A model generated the notes under the pieces. That model did not search any database and had not been told where the DNA came from. It saw nothing but the letters and a program-made list of their open reading frames with translations. Below are positions 17,100-26,338 of a stretch of DNA of 64,000 bases, piece after piece. The position numbers and the translations under genes are program-made. Source of the DNA: Pseudoflavitalea sp. G-6-1-2 (GTDB lineage: Bacteria > Bacteroidota > Bacteroidia > Chitinophagales > Chitinophagaceae); the NCBI RefSeq assembly GCF_012927185.1, contig NZ_JABBGB010000002.1:310001-374000 (forward strand). Direction: 5' to 3'. Position 1 is the first letter of the stretch; every line of letters begins with the position of its first letter.

Positions 17100-20000
17100 T
17101 TATTGCTTCACTATTATTCTTACCAGCTGCTCTTCGCCATTGGTTGCATACAGGTAATACGTTCCGTTTGGTTGATTAAACAAATTGAAATGCGCTACAC
17201 TCACCAGACTATTCCCTGCAATGATGCAGGAACTGATCACTCGTCCATTCTGATCGCAAAGCCTGAACGTATACTGCTTGTCCCGCATCTTGTTCAGAAT
17301 AAGCACCGTCAATGGTCCGCGTGTAGGGTTCGGCGCAATCACCAGTTTGAATTTCTCCGTTTTGCTTTCTGTTCCGTACACTATGAACCTGCGATCTGCC
17401 GTATCTGCTGCGAGATAGTTTTCATTTCCCGGCTGAACCGCCTTCAACACCACTTCACCTTCTCCATTGAATCGGATGGCATCACCCCATACACTTGCCG
17501 GGCCTGATGCTACAAAGTAACTTACCGGTAAGCCGGAACTGGCCGTTGCACCTGGTGTAAGTGTGGCTGTTCTCAATTGACTGCTGATATACGGGAAGTT
17601 GATCTGCTGAGCAGCTTTGGCAATATTGAAACTTATTTCTGCCGAGGCGGCAAGATAGTTTTCATTGCCGGCCTGTGAAGCTTTCAGCGTTACGCCACCC
17701 GCTCCGTTGATGCTCAGTAATCCTTCAGCATTCAATGAAACAGATCCGGATACCACTTCAATGGTAACCGGGAGATGTGCGTCAGAAGCGGCTTGCGGAG
17801 TAAATGCCGCATCTCCGTAAGTTCTGTCGCTGATCGGCTCGAATGTAACGGTCTGTGTTGCCTTCTCTACAGCAATGATGCGCTCAACCGGTGCTGCCGG
17901 AAAATAATTGGTGTCTCCCGCTTGTGTAGCCCGAAGTACGATCTCTCCTGCCCCATTCACGGTGAGTATGCCTTCTTCATTCACTGTAGCATTTCCCGAA
18001 ACAACCTCCAGCGTAACAGGCAATGCTGAACTGGAACTTACCGTGAGTTCTACAGGATCATCTCCGAATGTGATGGCAGGAATATCCCCAAAGGAGATCG
18101 TCTGCAATTTTCGTTGCCATAACTCCCACTCTGCAAATTGCGTATTGTTGTTATTGCCATTTGAGAGTATGTTGAGTCTGTAATAACGATAGGCTGTTGT
18201 GTTGCTGATTTCAAATGTTCGGGTGAGCAGCCGCGTGGGGAAGTCTTCGTTCGTACGGGTATCGATGGTCGTCCAGCTGGTGCCGTTATTGGAGCCCTGC
18301 AGATTCCAGTCTTTCGGATCTCTTTCTTCCACATCATTGGCTGATGTGATGGTGTATCTTGTAACAATGGCCGGAACCGTTGAACGGTACTGCACCCACA
18401 GCGCTTTCTTTCCGTTCTGATAATACTTCGTATTGATATCGTTATCGATGATATTCGGGAAATTCTCCAGCGGTCTGTTGCTCACAAACTGTGCTGTTAC
18501 CACACCGCCGTTATCGGTGATATCGAATGCTGCTGTATTTCCGCCGGGAATCTCCGGCAGGTACACTTTTGCTTCATTTGCAATTTGCGCTATGCGTGTG
18601 CGCAAAAGCGCCCGCAGCGTATTGTTCAGCTGATCTGCTGTTGCAATGTTCTGTACTGCTGCTGCTCCCAGACGCTCTTCGAGCTGTTGCAGATAAAGGC
18701 TTCTTGGCAGCAGGTGTGTGCCCCAGCTTTCCCAGTATCCCGTCCCGTTCTTAGCGGTGCCGATACATCCGATTCCCCAGTTCATGGCTGCAGCAGGACT
18801 CTCCACTTTGATGCCACTCTTAGTGGATTGCAAATTCCAGAACATGATCTGCGCCCCTGCCCATCCATGTCCGCTTCCCATGGCTTTTCGGTTCTGCACC
18901 TGAATTTGTCCGCCATAAATATTATCATACAACTGACCGGTGGCCCATCTGTGATGCGGACCAATATCCGATTGTGTATTTTCTGAAACGCAATCCAGAA
19001 AAACATTCGGGCCAGGCACTTTCGATCCGCTCACATAATCGTGACGGCCTCCCCAGGTGATGCAACGCTGAAACAAATTGGAAGTAGCATTGCCCTCCAG
19101 ATTGAAAGAATATTTTCTGCCGCCTGTTGTTACCGACTTAGGATCGATCATTGCGCAATCCTGCACGGTATTGAAACGGCTCATATTTGAAAGGCTTACA
19201 GCTGCATATCCGAAATACTTTACCACCACATCGCGCACCCAGCAGTTTTCAGCGCGATTGAACTGAATGCCGTTCCAGCCGTGGTTTTCATCGCTGTCGC
19301 CTTCAAAGTCTGATTCCAGACGCATGTTCTCTACGCCGCTTTCTGCAATGCGACCGGTGATATTCGATTTAAATACTTCGCCTCCGCCATATTGAATTTC
19401 CATCGGGTCCATTACGGGAATATCAATGGTGATGGTGTTTCCGTTCACTGCTGTGATCTTTCTTTCGAAGGTGGTCTTGTATCCGGATGCTGCCCATCCG
19501 TATTGCGCCATATCCAGCAGCGTGATCCATGCATCATTGGGCGTGCGTTGAATCACTACGTTATCGCCGGGCGCAAATGTATGTCCGGCTGCTACTTCAA
19601 AACTTTTGTCGCCGGTGGCTACATAGTTCTGTGTTATGCGTGCCTTGGTGCCGGCTATCTCTCCATAGCCGCTGCCGCTGCCCTGCAAAACAATGAGGGT
19701 GTGTTGTGATTTCTGTGTTGCATCGAGCACGGTGCCATCGATGCCATTGCCTTCGCCGCGCAAATACAACGCCGGAGGCGCGGATAGTGATTGTACCTTC
19801 AATAAGATACAATCCTTTTTTCAGCAGCACAGCGCCGCGGAACCCGCTGGCATCGGGCGTTAGCGCCGATACGCGATCGATCGCAGCCTGAATCAGCGCC
19901 CGGCAATCTCCCTGCTGCGGATTTACGGTTTCTGCAACTGGAATATCCGGAAGTTGTACGCCGCCACCGCGATAACCTGCATTGGAAAAATCTGGAACAT

Positions 20001-20160
20001 GATTGACTGCCTCAGTCTGTCCCTGGTTTGCGTAAGGAGTGTAAACCAGTTTGCCGTTTTGAAGATAGAGCAACGGTGTTTGTGCCGATGCATTGAAAGA
20101 AGAATACAGTAAAATGATGACAAGCAATAGCCGCCACATTGGTGTAGTGGTTTTCTGCAT
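17100..20160 (-). pseudogene. Secreted beta-helix/discoidin/MBG protein with T9SS tail, frameshifted
   Basis: Two overlapping minus-strand frames encode one protein of about 1,015 residues. The first (from ATG 20160) has a signal peptide and the start of a pectate-lyase-superfamily beta-helix, ending in frame at TITIRASGVV. The second resumes with LRGEGNGIDGTVLD and carries the beta-helix (to about residue 420), an F5/8 type C discoidin-like domain (ITSANDVEERDPKDWNLQGSN), three Ig-like MBG repeats (VTFEPISDRTYGDAAFTP type), and a type IX secretion tail (VIAPNPTRGPL ... VRIIVKQ). Removing one base of the AAA run at 19762-19764 restores a single frame. It could be a true mutation or a sequencing error. 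The intact product would be a cell-surface polysaccharide-binding or -cleaving protein. Confidence 0.85.
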
Positions 20161-20252
20161 ACAGTATGTTTTGGTGCAGGCATTAAACTACTACCAATCA
20201 AGTTATCCTGACTAAGCGATTATTGCATTGTGTTGAGTTATTTGTACACCAA

Positions 20253-20294
20253 ACAAAAAGGCCATGCCGGATATTCGTACCCCGCATGGCCTTT
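20253..20294 (-). terminator. Rho-independent terminator
   Basis: An 11-bp stem (AAAGGCCATGC/GCATGGCCTTT) with a 16-base loop is followed on the minus strand by TTTTTG. It lies 14 bases past the stop of the amidohydrolase gene. Confidence 0.8.
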
Positions 20295-20308
20295 GGTTAC
20301 ATCATTGG

Positions 20309-21994
20309 TTATTTTTTGTACACGCTCTTGCCTTCTTTGATGGTTTCCAGCACTACAATGTCTTTGATATCATCCATCGGAACCTTCAGTGGATTTTTAT
20401 CCAGTACAACAAAATCAGCCAGCTTGTCTCTGGTGATGGTTCCCTTTCTGCTTTCTTCAAAATGCTGATATGCGCTCCAGTCTGTGATGCACTTCAGTGC
20501 TTCGTAAGGCGTCAATCGCTCCTGTTCTCCGATGATGGCGCCCGATCTGGATGTTCGTGCAACTGCCGTCCAGATCACGCGCATGAGATTGGGAAGCGCT
20601 ACGGGTGCATCTGTATGAATGGTAAGGTGTAATCCTTTTTTGAGTGCTTTTCTGGTTGGACTGATGAGATTCCCAAGCGAATCTCCAATCAGTTGCTTAT
20701 GCCAGTCGCCCCAGTAGAATGTATGCAATGGAAACAACGATGCCATGATATTCCATTTCTTCAGCGAGTCCAGCTGGTCTTCACGGACATACTGTCCGTG
20801 TATCATCACATCTCTTCTTTTAGCGTTCCCATATTGCTGAATGCTGGGTTTGATGCATCGGATCATCTGATCCACCGCCGCATCTCCATTGGTATGTGTG
20901 ATGATCTGCCAGCCATTTTTAAAGGCAGAATCATAAATGGCCGCTACATCGGCATCGTTGGGTATGGCAGGATAACCTTTATAGGAACTGTCCTGCCCCG
21001 GAGGAGGCAGCAGATAGGGAATGGTGCGCCATGCAGTCCGCCCCTGCGGAGACCCATCCAGCGTGAGTTTCAGCCCGGCTATGCGATAGTGGTTCTGATA
21101 GTTGCTGTCGTACCATTTCGTATGCATGTATTTGGAGTAGGCATAATCGATATAAGCAACCACATCAAGTTTGAAGAACTTGTTTTCTGCTGCCTGTGCA
21201 AGCAGTTGATGACTATCCATCGCTCTTCCTTCCTGTGCGGTGGTATAGCCGTAACTCAGCGCCATATCCTGACCAGCAGTGAGAAATCTCGCAGCCGCTT
21301 CCGGTGTTTTTGGAGCCATGGCTACCTGAAAATTCGGAATGGCTGCGAGTTCTTCCAGCACACCATTGGGTTCCAGTGAGCCCGGCATCCTTCTGATTAC
21401 ACCACCCGCAGGGTCTGGCGTTGAAGCAGTGATGTTAAGCGCTTTCAATCCGGCTGAGTTCACTGCACAGAAATGTCCGGATATATGGATCACCATTATC
21501 GGAATGTCTTTTGAAACCGAATCGAGATCGAGTTTGGTGGGATGTCTGCGTTCTTCGAGTTGCGAATCATCGTATCCCATTCCGAAGATCCATCCGGTAA
21601 GAGAAAGGTTGTCGGGAGTATTCCACTCCCGCAGGGTTTGCAGCAGCTGCGGAATATTGGTCACTTTGGCATCGGGCGGAGGAAGTATCTGCGCACCGAT
21701 GGCCTGTGCCTGAAATCCTCCGAAATGCGCATGCCCGTCGATGAATCCGGGAAACATGGCATGATGGTTCAGATCGAACATGGCCGTTGAATCATCTTTG
21801 TATTTTTCGGTCTCTGATTGTTTTCCTGCAAAAATTATTTTTCCGTCTTTAACAGCAACGGCTTCAACATAGACAGCGGAATCCCCTTCCATTGTTACAA
21901 TTTCTCCATTGTAGTAAATGCTGTCTGCCTTTATGTTGTTGCAGCTGGCTGCAAACAAACCACAGCATGCGATTGCCCAAAGAATTGATTTCAT
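20309..21994 (-). CDS. YtcJ-type amidohydrolase (Amidohydro_3), lipoprotein
   Basis: The 561-residue product has a signal peptide with lipobox FAASC and the amidohydrolase-3 layout: N-terminal beta-sandwich (YYNGEIVTMEGDSAVYVEAVAVKDGKIIFAG), the metal motif GFIDGHAHF (HxH, about 84-92), LDGSPQGRTAW in the middle, HTNGDAAVDQMI, and the late metal-site HTDAPV (about 460). YtcJ relatives hydrolyse amide or carbamate-type bonds in small molecules; the substrate is not evident. Lipid anchoring implies action outside the cytoplasm. The gene is monocistronic. Confidence 0.9.
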   Translation of the reverse strand: MKSILWAIACCGLFAASCNNIKADSIYYNGEIVTMEGDSAVYVEAVAVKDGKIIFAGKQSETEKYKDDSTAMFDLNHHAMFPGFIDGHAHFGGFQAQAIGAQILPPPDAKVTNIPQLLQTLREWNTPDNLSLTGWIFGMGYDDSQLEERRHPTKLDLDSVSKDIPIMVIHISGHFCAVNSAGLKALNITASTPDPAGGVIRRMPGSLEPNGVLEELAAIPNFQVAMAPKTPEAAARFLTAGQDMALSYGYTTAQEGRAMDSHQLLAQAAENKFFKLDVVAYIDYAYSKYMHTKWYDSNYQNHYRIAGLKLTLDGSPQGRTAWRTIPYLLPPPGQDSSYKGYPAIPNDADVAAIYDSAFKNGWQIITHTNGDAAVDQMIRCIKPSIQQYGNAKRRDVMIHGQYVREDQLDSLKKWNIMASLFPLHTFYWGDWHKQLIGDSLGNLISPTRKALKKGLHLTIHTDAPVALPNLMRVIWTAVARTSRSGAIIGEQERLTPYEALKCITDWSAYQHFEESRKGTITRDKLADFVVLDKNPLKVPMDDIKDIVVLETIKEGKSVYKK

Positions 21995-22180
21995 TATGTG
22001 TTGATTAGTGATTGATCGAAATGCAATCAGTCTAAGGCAGGCGGGGCGCTGATAGAACGTCTAACGCAATCAGATACACTAATGTAGGCAGAAATGAGAA
22101 TCTGTAAATGGATGAAGAATGAAATTTAAGACCTGCTGCCCATTTCAGGAAATACCGGGCAGGAACATTGTGATATCAGT

Positions 22181-22663
22181 TCACTGTTTCTCCCAGTGAC
22201 CCGTATCTGAAGTGCAGTAAAAATAAGCCAGATTGTTGCTCTCCTCCCCTCCCATTTGTTTTTCGCTGATAATGCTGATGCCGAGATCTTTGAATGAGTA
22301 CGAACCTTCTTCCTGCTCTGTAATGGCAACATGCGCAGACAGCTCTTCAGCAATAAGATCCACATCATCCGTAAATCCGAATTCAATATCGAATACCCTG
22401 ATCTTTTTGCAATGATGCATTTCCACTTCTTTCAGCAGATCATTGCGGTCGTAAAGCAGAAAGAAATATTCTCCGGATGCATCCATTCTGTTGTACACAT
22501 CCCTTCGTTGATTGATGGGCTCTTCGTCGGGAAAGTGAAACTCTTCGTTCTCTTCTTTGTGAGTATTGCCGAGCAATACGCGTGCAATCTCTCTGGAGAT
22601 GCCGAATGGCAGCCGCACTGTATCGAGTATCACTTCTCTTTTGGGATTGTATTGCAGTATCAT
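22181..22663 (-). CDS. Unknown 160-residue acidic protein
   Basis: I do not recognise the family. The product has no signal peptide or membrane segment, is rich in Glu/Asp (KEENEEFHFPDEEPINQRRD, EQEEGSYSFKDLG) and looks like a mixed alpha/beta cytosolic domain of the size of small immunity or adaptor proteins. It diverges from the two-gene unit beginning at 22774 with 110 bases between starts, which raises a possible but unproven link. Confidence 0.7.
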   Translation of the reverse strand: MILQYNPKREVILDTVRLPFGISREIARVLLGNTHKEENEEFHFPDEEPINQRRDVYNRMDASGEYFFLLYDRNDLLKEVEMHHCKKIRVFDIEFGFTDDVDLIAEELSAHVAITEQEEGSYSFKDLGISIISEKQMGGEESNNLAYFYCTSDTGHWEKQ

Positions 22664-22773
22664 AACGGAGGGAAGGTACGATAATCATGAAACAAGGAAG
22701 AATTGCCGCAAAGCATTTTTCTTTTACGGTTATTTAAGTAATTTCCAGCCTGGATTTGTAAATATTAACATAC

Positions 22774-23379
22774 ATGCCGGATACCCCTGTTCCATTTGAG
22801 CTGCATATTACCACCGTTCCGCTTTCTCCTGCAGAAATACCGGCATTCACTGATTTTTGCATAGATCGAAATGCAAAACCACTCCTGATTGAATTGGAAA
22901 GAGGAGAATTTATTGAACAGCCAATGTTCAACAAGGTGGTGGTTTGTGCCAATCTTCAGGAGGCCTTAATTATTGCAACATCATATTCGGAAGAACTGAT
23001 AGAAAAAAGCTGGCTGGTAAAAAGATTGAAGATCGAAATCCCTGCCTATTGTTTTGAAACATGGAAACAACCTGCATCTAATCATCAACCTTATTTTGAG
23101 TGGCATGGAAAGATAAAAGGAGAAGTATCCCGAAATCTTCAAGAGTTATGCGAACAGCATAAAGCACATCTTTCTCTGAATGCGTTGAATAAAAAAGGAA
23201 ATATCCGGTTCATTACACTGCGTGAGTTCGGCTCCAGGCTTAAGTTTGAAAAAAGAGTACATGGGCTGATACAGGATATTCATGCGTCAGAATTGCCATT
23301 GCTCAAACACATTTCAGAGTACTGTGTGTACGACAATAATGTTTTTCTCGATAACGGATGGTTACCCTCCCCAAAATAA
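22774..23379 (+). CDS. Unknown protein with paired HxT/HxS motifs, partner of AbiEii-like gene
   Basis: The 201-residue product is a conserved-looking cytosolic protein I cannot assign. Blocks stand out: FELHITT (residues 8-14), AKPLLIELERGEFIEQPMFNK (35-55), LVKRLKIEIPA (81-91), FEWHGKI (108-114), AHLSLNAL (131-138) and IRFITLR (144-150). The pair H11-I-T13 and H132-L-S134, about 120 residues apart, recalls the two HxT/S motifs of 2H phosphoesterases; this is inference only. Its stop lies six bases before the start of the nucleotidyltransferase gene, so the two are co-transcribed and probably act together. Confidence 0.75.
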   Translation: MPDTPVPFELHITTVPLSPAEIPAFTDFCIDRNAKPLLIELERGEFIEQPMFNKVVVCANLQEALIIATSYSEELIEKSWLVKRLKIEIPAYCFETWKQPASNHQPYFEWHGKIKGEVSRNLQELCEQHKAHLSLNALNKKGNIRFITLREFGSRLKFEKRVHGLIQDIHASELPLLKHISEYCVYDNNVFLDNGWLPSPK

Positions 23380-23385
23380 TTTATT

Positions 23386-24306
23386 ATGATATTTAATCCG
23401 GACAGGAAACATATTGAGATCATTGCATATGAAGCTTTTCTACGAAGGGCTGCCAGTACTGATCTGCCTTTTATGCTTAAAGGCAGTTATCTGACACGGC
23501 AATATTTCGCAAACCCTGAAGATAGAATTCCCAACGACATTGATTGGGTGTATATTAATGGACGACTCGATCACAAAGAGGAAGCTGTGGCTTCATTTGA
23601 AAAATGGGTTACAGACATCAGCGAATTACATGGAAACGATGGTGTAAAATTCAGGAGTTTCAGAGAGAACCCATTCTGGAGACAGATCGATTATGCTATG
23701 GATGATGATTTTCCAACAACCAGTACCGATCTCGATTGTGAAGTTGACGGAGAAACAGGTCCACCCTGCCGCATCGATATTTCCTTCAATCTGCCAATAA
23801 ATATAGACGGTGTATTTTTGCAGTATAAACCATTGAGAGGTACAGCATTTAACATTGAAAACACTGCACCGCTTGCATTGCAGGTTTCATGGAAACTACA
23901 TCAGACTTTGGTCAGACCCAGATACAAAGATCTTTTTGATCTGATGCATCTGGTAATCCATCCGGCATTTACTGCCGATACCCTGCAAATAACATTGCGT
24001 GAACTCGAACGGGAATGCGCACTCGATAATACAGATCCTTTAAGGCTCAACTATCTTTTGAATGGGGGCTGGGATGAATTGTTTTATCAAAACTCTTCTG
24101 CAAGAACATGGGAAATATGGAGACATGGTCAACTTCATTTGCTGGAAGGCTACGATGTTTACAATGATATAGCTATTGAGATCACCAATCCCGATAAACT
24201 TCCCGAAACATTAACTGAATTCAAAGAGCTGTTTTCAGCAGCCTTCCGCCGCGCTGGTTTTTATTCCGTAGATTTCAATCAGGTTTTCGGATTGGGGCTG
24301 CTCTAA
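23386..24306 (+). CDS. AbiEii/AbiGii-like nucleotidyltransferase
   Basis: The 306-residue product has the polymerase-beta-type nucleotidyltransferase core of the AbiEii toxin superfamily: LKGSYLTRQY (G33-S34) followed by PNDIDWVYI (D51-x-D53), the third carboxylate in CRIDISF (D131), and the C-terminal family signature with QVSWKLHQTLVRPRYKDLFDL (K170, R177-R179, K181-D182). AbiEii proteins are the toxins of type IV toxin-antitoxin and abortive-infection systems, transferring nucleotides to RNA. The usual AbiEi antitoxin is absent; instead the gene follows an unrecognised HxT/HxS protein by six bases. A terminator lies just after. Confidence 0.8.
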   Translation: MIFNPDRKHIEIIAYEAFLRRAASTDLPFMLKGSYLTRQYFANPEDRIPNDIDWVYINGRLDHKEEAVASFEKWVTDISELHGNDGVKFRSFRENPFWRQIDYAMDDDFPTTSTDLDCEVDGETGPPCRIDISFNLPINIDGVFLQYKPLRGTAFNIENTAPLALQVSWKLHQTLVRPRYKDLFDLMHLVIHPAFTADTLQITLRELERECALDNTDPLRLNYLLNGGWDELFYQNSSARTWEIWRHGQLHLLEGYDVYNDIAIEITNPDKLPETLTEFKELFSAAFRRAGFYSVDFNQVFGLGLL

Positions 24307-24312
24307 ACGGAA

Positions 24313-24341
24313 AAGCCTGCGTGCAAAGCGCACACAGGCTT
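24313..24341. terminator. Terminator between convergent genes
   Basis: A stem AAGCCTG/CAGGCTT enclosing an inner GTGC/GCAC-type pairing lies between the plus-strand nucleotidyltransferase gene (ends 24306) and the minus-strand hydrolase gene (ends 24359), so it can serve both. Confidence 0.7.
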
Positions 24342-24358
24342 CCTCCTGAAAAAGCAAC

Positions 24359-25144
24359 TTATTTTGATATTGCCTTCGCTGCTGCGTCGATCACTGCCGC
24401 TACCTTAGCTGGTTGAGATATGAATACCACATGGCTTCCTTTGATCTCCGTTACTTTGGTATTTGAACGTTTGTACATAGCCCGTTGAATTTCCGGAACA
24501 ATGCTTTTATCCTCTGTGGCCACTACTGCGTAGCTCGGTTTTGTTCTCCAGGCAGCTTCTGTGAGTTTGGTTGCAAATCCTTTGGCATAGAAAGCGCCTT
24601 GCGATGCATACATGAAATCTGCTGCTGCTTTGCGAAGGTCTGCGCAGAATCCTGCATGGAATTTTTCTTTGCTGTAGTAAACAATGCCTTTATCATCCGG
24701 TGCAAGCACTCCGTTCTCCGGTGCTGGAGGCGCTGTCTGCAACCATTGGCCTGCTGTTTCGCCTTTGTCTGGCTGGAGGGCCGCAATGTATACGAGTCCG
24801 GCTACTTTGGGGTGATTGCCTGCTTCTGTGATCACCGCTCCGCCCCATGAGTGGCCGGCGAGTATGGCTGGTCCGTCGAGTTTGTCGAGCGCTGACTGAG
24901 TAGCTTTCACATCATCTTCGAGTGAAGAAAGCGGATTCTGCATCACCACTACATTATAGCCTTTCTTTACGAGCTGCTCATACAGACCTCTGTAACCCGA
25001 TCCGTCTGCAAATGCTCCGTGAACCAATACCACATTCTTTACCTGTTGCGCCGATGCTTCTGCAGGATTGGCGATGGCTGAGGCTCCGATGGCTACTGCG
25101 ATTGCTGCTGATTTGATCCGGTTGCTGATAGTTTGCTTTTTCAT
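24359..25144 (-). CDS. Exported alpha/beta hydrolase
   Basis: The 261-residue product from ATG 25144 has a signal peptide (ending ASAQQ) and an alpha/beta hydrolase domain: NVVLVHGAFADGSGY with the HGAF oxyanion motif, nucleophile elbow GHSWGG, and catalytic His in KGSHVVFISQP. Similar proteins are annotated as salicylate-esterase-like or EstC-type hydrolases. The longer frame to 25177 lacks a better signal, so the inner ATG is chosen. It lies upstream-downstream of an AraC gene on the same strand with 65 bases between, but each appears to have its own start region. Substrate unknown. Confidence 0.88.
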   Translation of the reverse strand: MKKQTISNRIKSAAIAVAIGASAIANPAEASAQQVKNVVLVHGAFADGSGYRGLYEQLVKKGYNVVVMQNPLSSLEDDVKATQSALDKLDGPAILAGHSWGGAVITEAGNHPKVAGLVYIAALQPDKGETAGQWLQTAPPAPENGVLAPDDKGIVYYSKEKFHAGFCADLRKAAADFMYASQGAFYAKGFATKLTEAAWRTKPSYAVVATEDKSIVPEIQRAMYKRSNTKVTEIKGSHVVFISQPAKVAAVIDAAAKAISK

Positions 25145-25209
25145 CTTTTTAGCTGTTGAGTTGTTTGTTTTAATCAACAGTACAAAGTTGCGATGAAAAA
25201 GCCCCCTGG

Positions 25210-26100
25210 CTAATGCGTGGATTTCCCGGACACTTGCAATTTTTTCCCTTCTTCAGCAATTGCAATGGTATTTCTGAAATCGAGTGGCGATTGGCGGGTC
25301 AGTTTCTTGAAGAAATTGGAGAAGTGAGACATATCCTCAAATCCCAGATCATACCCTATCTCTTTCACAGGCAGGTCGGTAAATGTCAGCTGCCGTTTGG
25401 CTTCGATGAGTATGCGCTCCTGAATCACCTGCGAGGGAGATTTATCGTTATAGATGGCAAACAGGTTCGATAATGTTTTGGGCGATTTGAAGAGCTGTTT
25501 CGCATAAAAACTCACTGCGTGTTCCGTTCTGAAATTGGCTTCCACCAACAGATTGAATTTCCTTACCAGATGGAATTTCTCATCCTTCATTTTGGTTTCG
25601 GGTATGTAGGCGGAACGGGCCAGCTTCGTTACCAGTATGATCAGCCTTTTGAGCAGCACCAGCAACATCTCGTGCTGTATGCGGTCTGCAGTTTTGAATT
25701 CTTCTATGAATACATCCAGCAACAATTGAAGCCGGTGCAGGTCCGATTCTGCCGGCTTAATGAAAAGATGCTCCGTTGTTCCGAATAGAAAACCCACACA
25801 GCTCACTTCACTGTCGTGATCGATGATGCAATAGAACTCCCGGTTGAACTGCCAGGCCACAATGTTCTTCGCATCCTCAAATTGGTAACTCTGGTCGAAT
25901 AACAACGTGAGTATGCAATCCTGAGGAAACTCATATGGATTGCCATCGATGGTGATGGTCTGTTTCGGCCCCCGGTTCCAGGCTATGGTGAAATATTTAT
26001 TGGCTCTGTCCCGGCCAAACCAGTTGCGGTGAAGGTTCTCTTCCCCGGCAAAAAGCAGCATGGCAGCGCCTGTTTTCTCATTATCGATCCTGAATTTCAT
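25210..26100 (-). CDS. AraC-family transcriptional regulator
   Basis: The 296-residue product has an N-terminal cupin-like sensing domain (about 20-120, with WNRGPKQTITIDGNPYEFPQDCILTLLF) and a C-terminal double helix-turn-helix (about 185-280: FYAKQLFKSPKTLSNLFAIYNDKSPSQVIQERILIEAKRQL, then EIGYDLGFEDMSHFSNFFKKLTRQSPLDFR). A promoter with -33 TTTG and -7 TACATTTG (spacing 20) lies 24 bases upstream of the ATG. It may regulate the hydrolase gene just downstream. Confidence 0.93.
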   Translation of the reverse strand: MKFRIDNEKTGAAMLLFAGEENLHRNWFGRDRANKYFTIAWNRGPKQTITIDGNPYEFPQDCILTLLFDQSYQFEDAKNIVAWQFNREFYCIIDHDSEVSCVGFLFGTTEHLFIKPAESDLHRLQLLLDVFIEEFKTADRIQHEMLLVLLKRLIILVTKLARSAYIPETKMKDEKFHLVRKFNLLVEANFRTEHAVSFYAKQLFKSPKTLSNLFAIYNDKSPSQVIQERILIEAKRQLTFTDLPVKEIGYDLGFEDMSHFSNFFKKLTRQSPLDFRNTIAIAEEGKKLQVSGKSTH

Positions 26101-26123
26101 GCGAGTGTTATCTGATGAGTCAA

Positions 26124-26155
26124 CAAATGTATCGATTCACACTTCTTTCTGCAAA
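26124..26155 (-). promoter_or_regulatory. Promoter of the AraC gene
   Basis: On the minus strand TTTG (26155-26152) and TACATTTG (26131-26124) are separated by 20 bases, a match to the Bacteroidota -33/-7 promoter; the ATG follows at 26100. Confidence 0.65.
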
Positions 26156-26338
26156 TAGTTGCAGAAGCCCGGGAAAGCAGTATCTTACACCCCGGAAACG
26201 CTTAGTCCCGCTAAGCATCCATCTTCCGCCTCATCCTCTGAAATCCCGCACCGATCTCCGCTGAAGCAGATCTCCTCCAATACGATATGATCCCTAATTG
26301 CACTATCCCTAGACAATCAAAGATCCTGCAACCATATC

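Noticed and set aside
20693-21379. 228-codon plus-strand frame
   Set aside because: Antisense shadow of the amidohydrolase gene, which has clear metal motifs on the minus strand.
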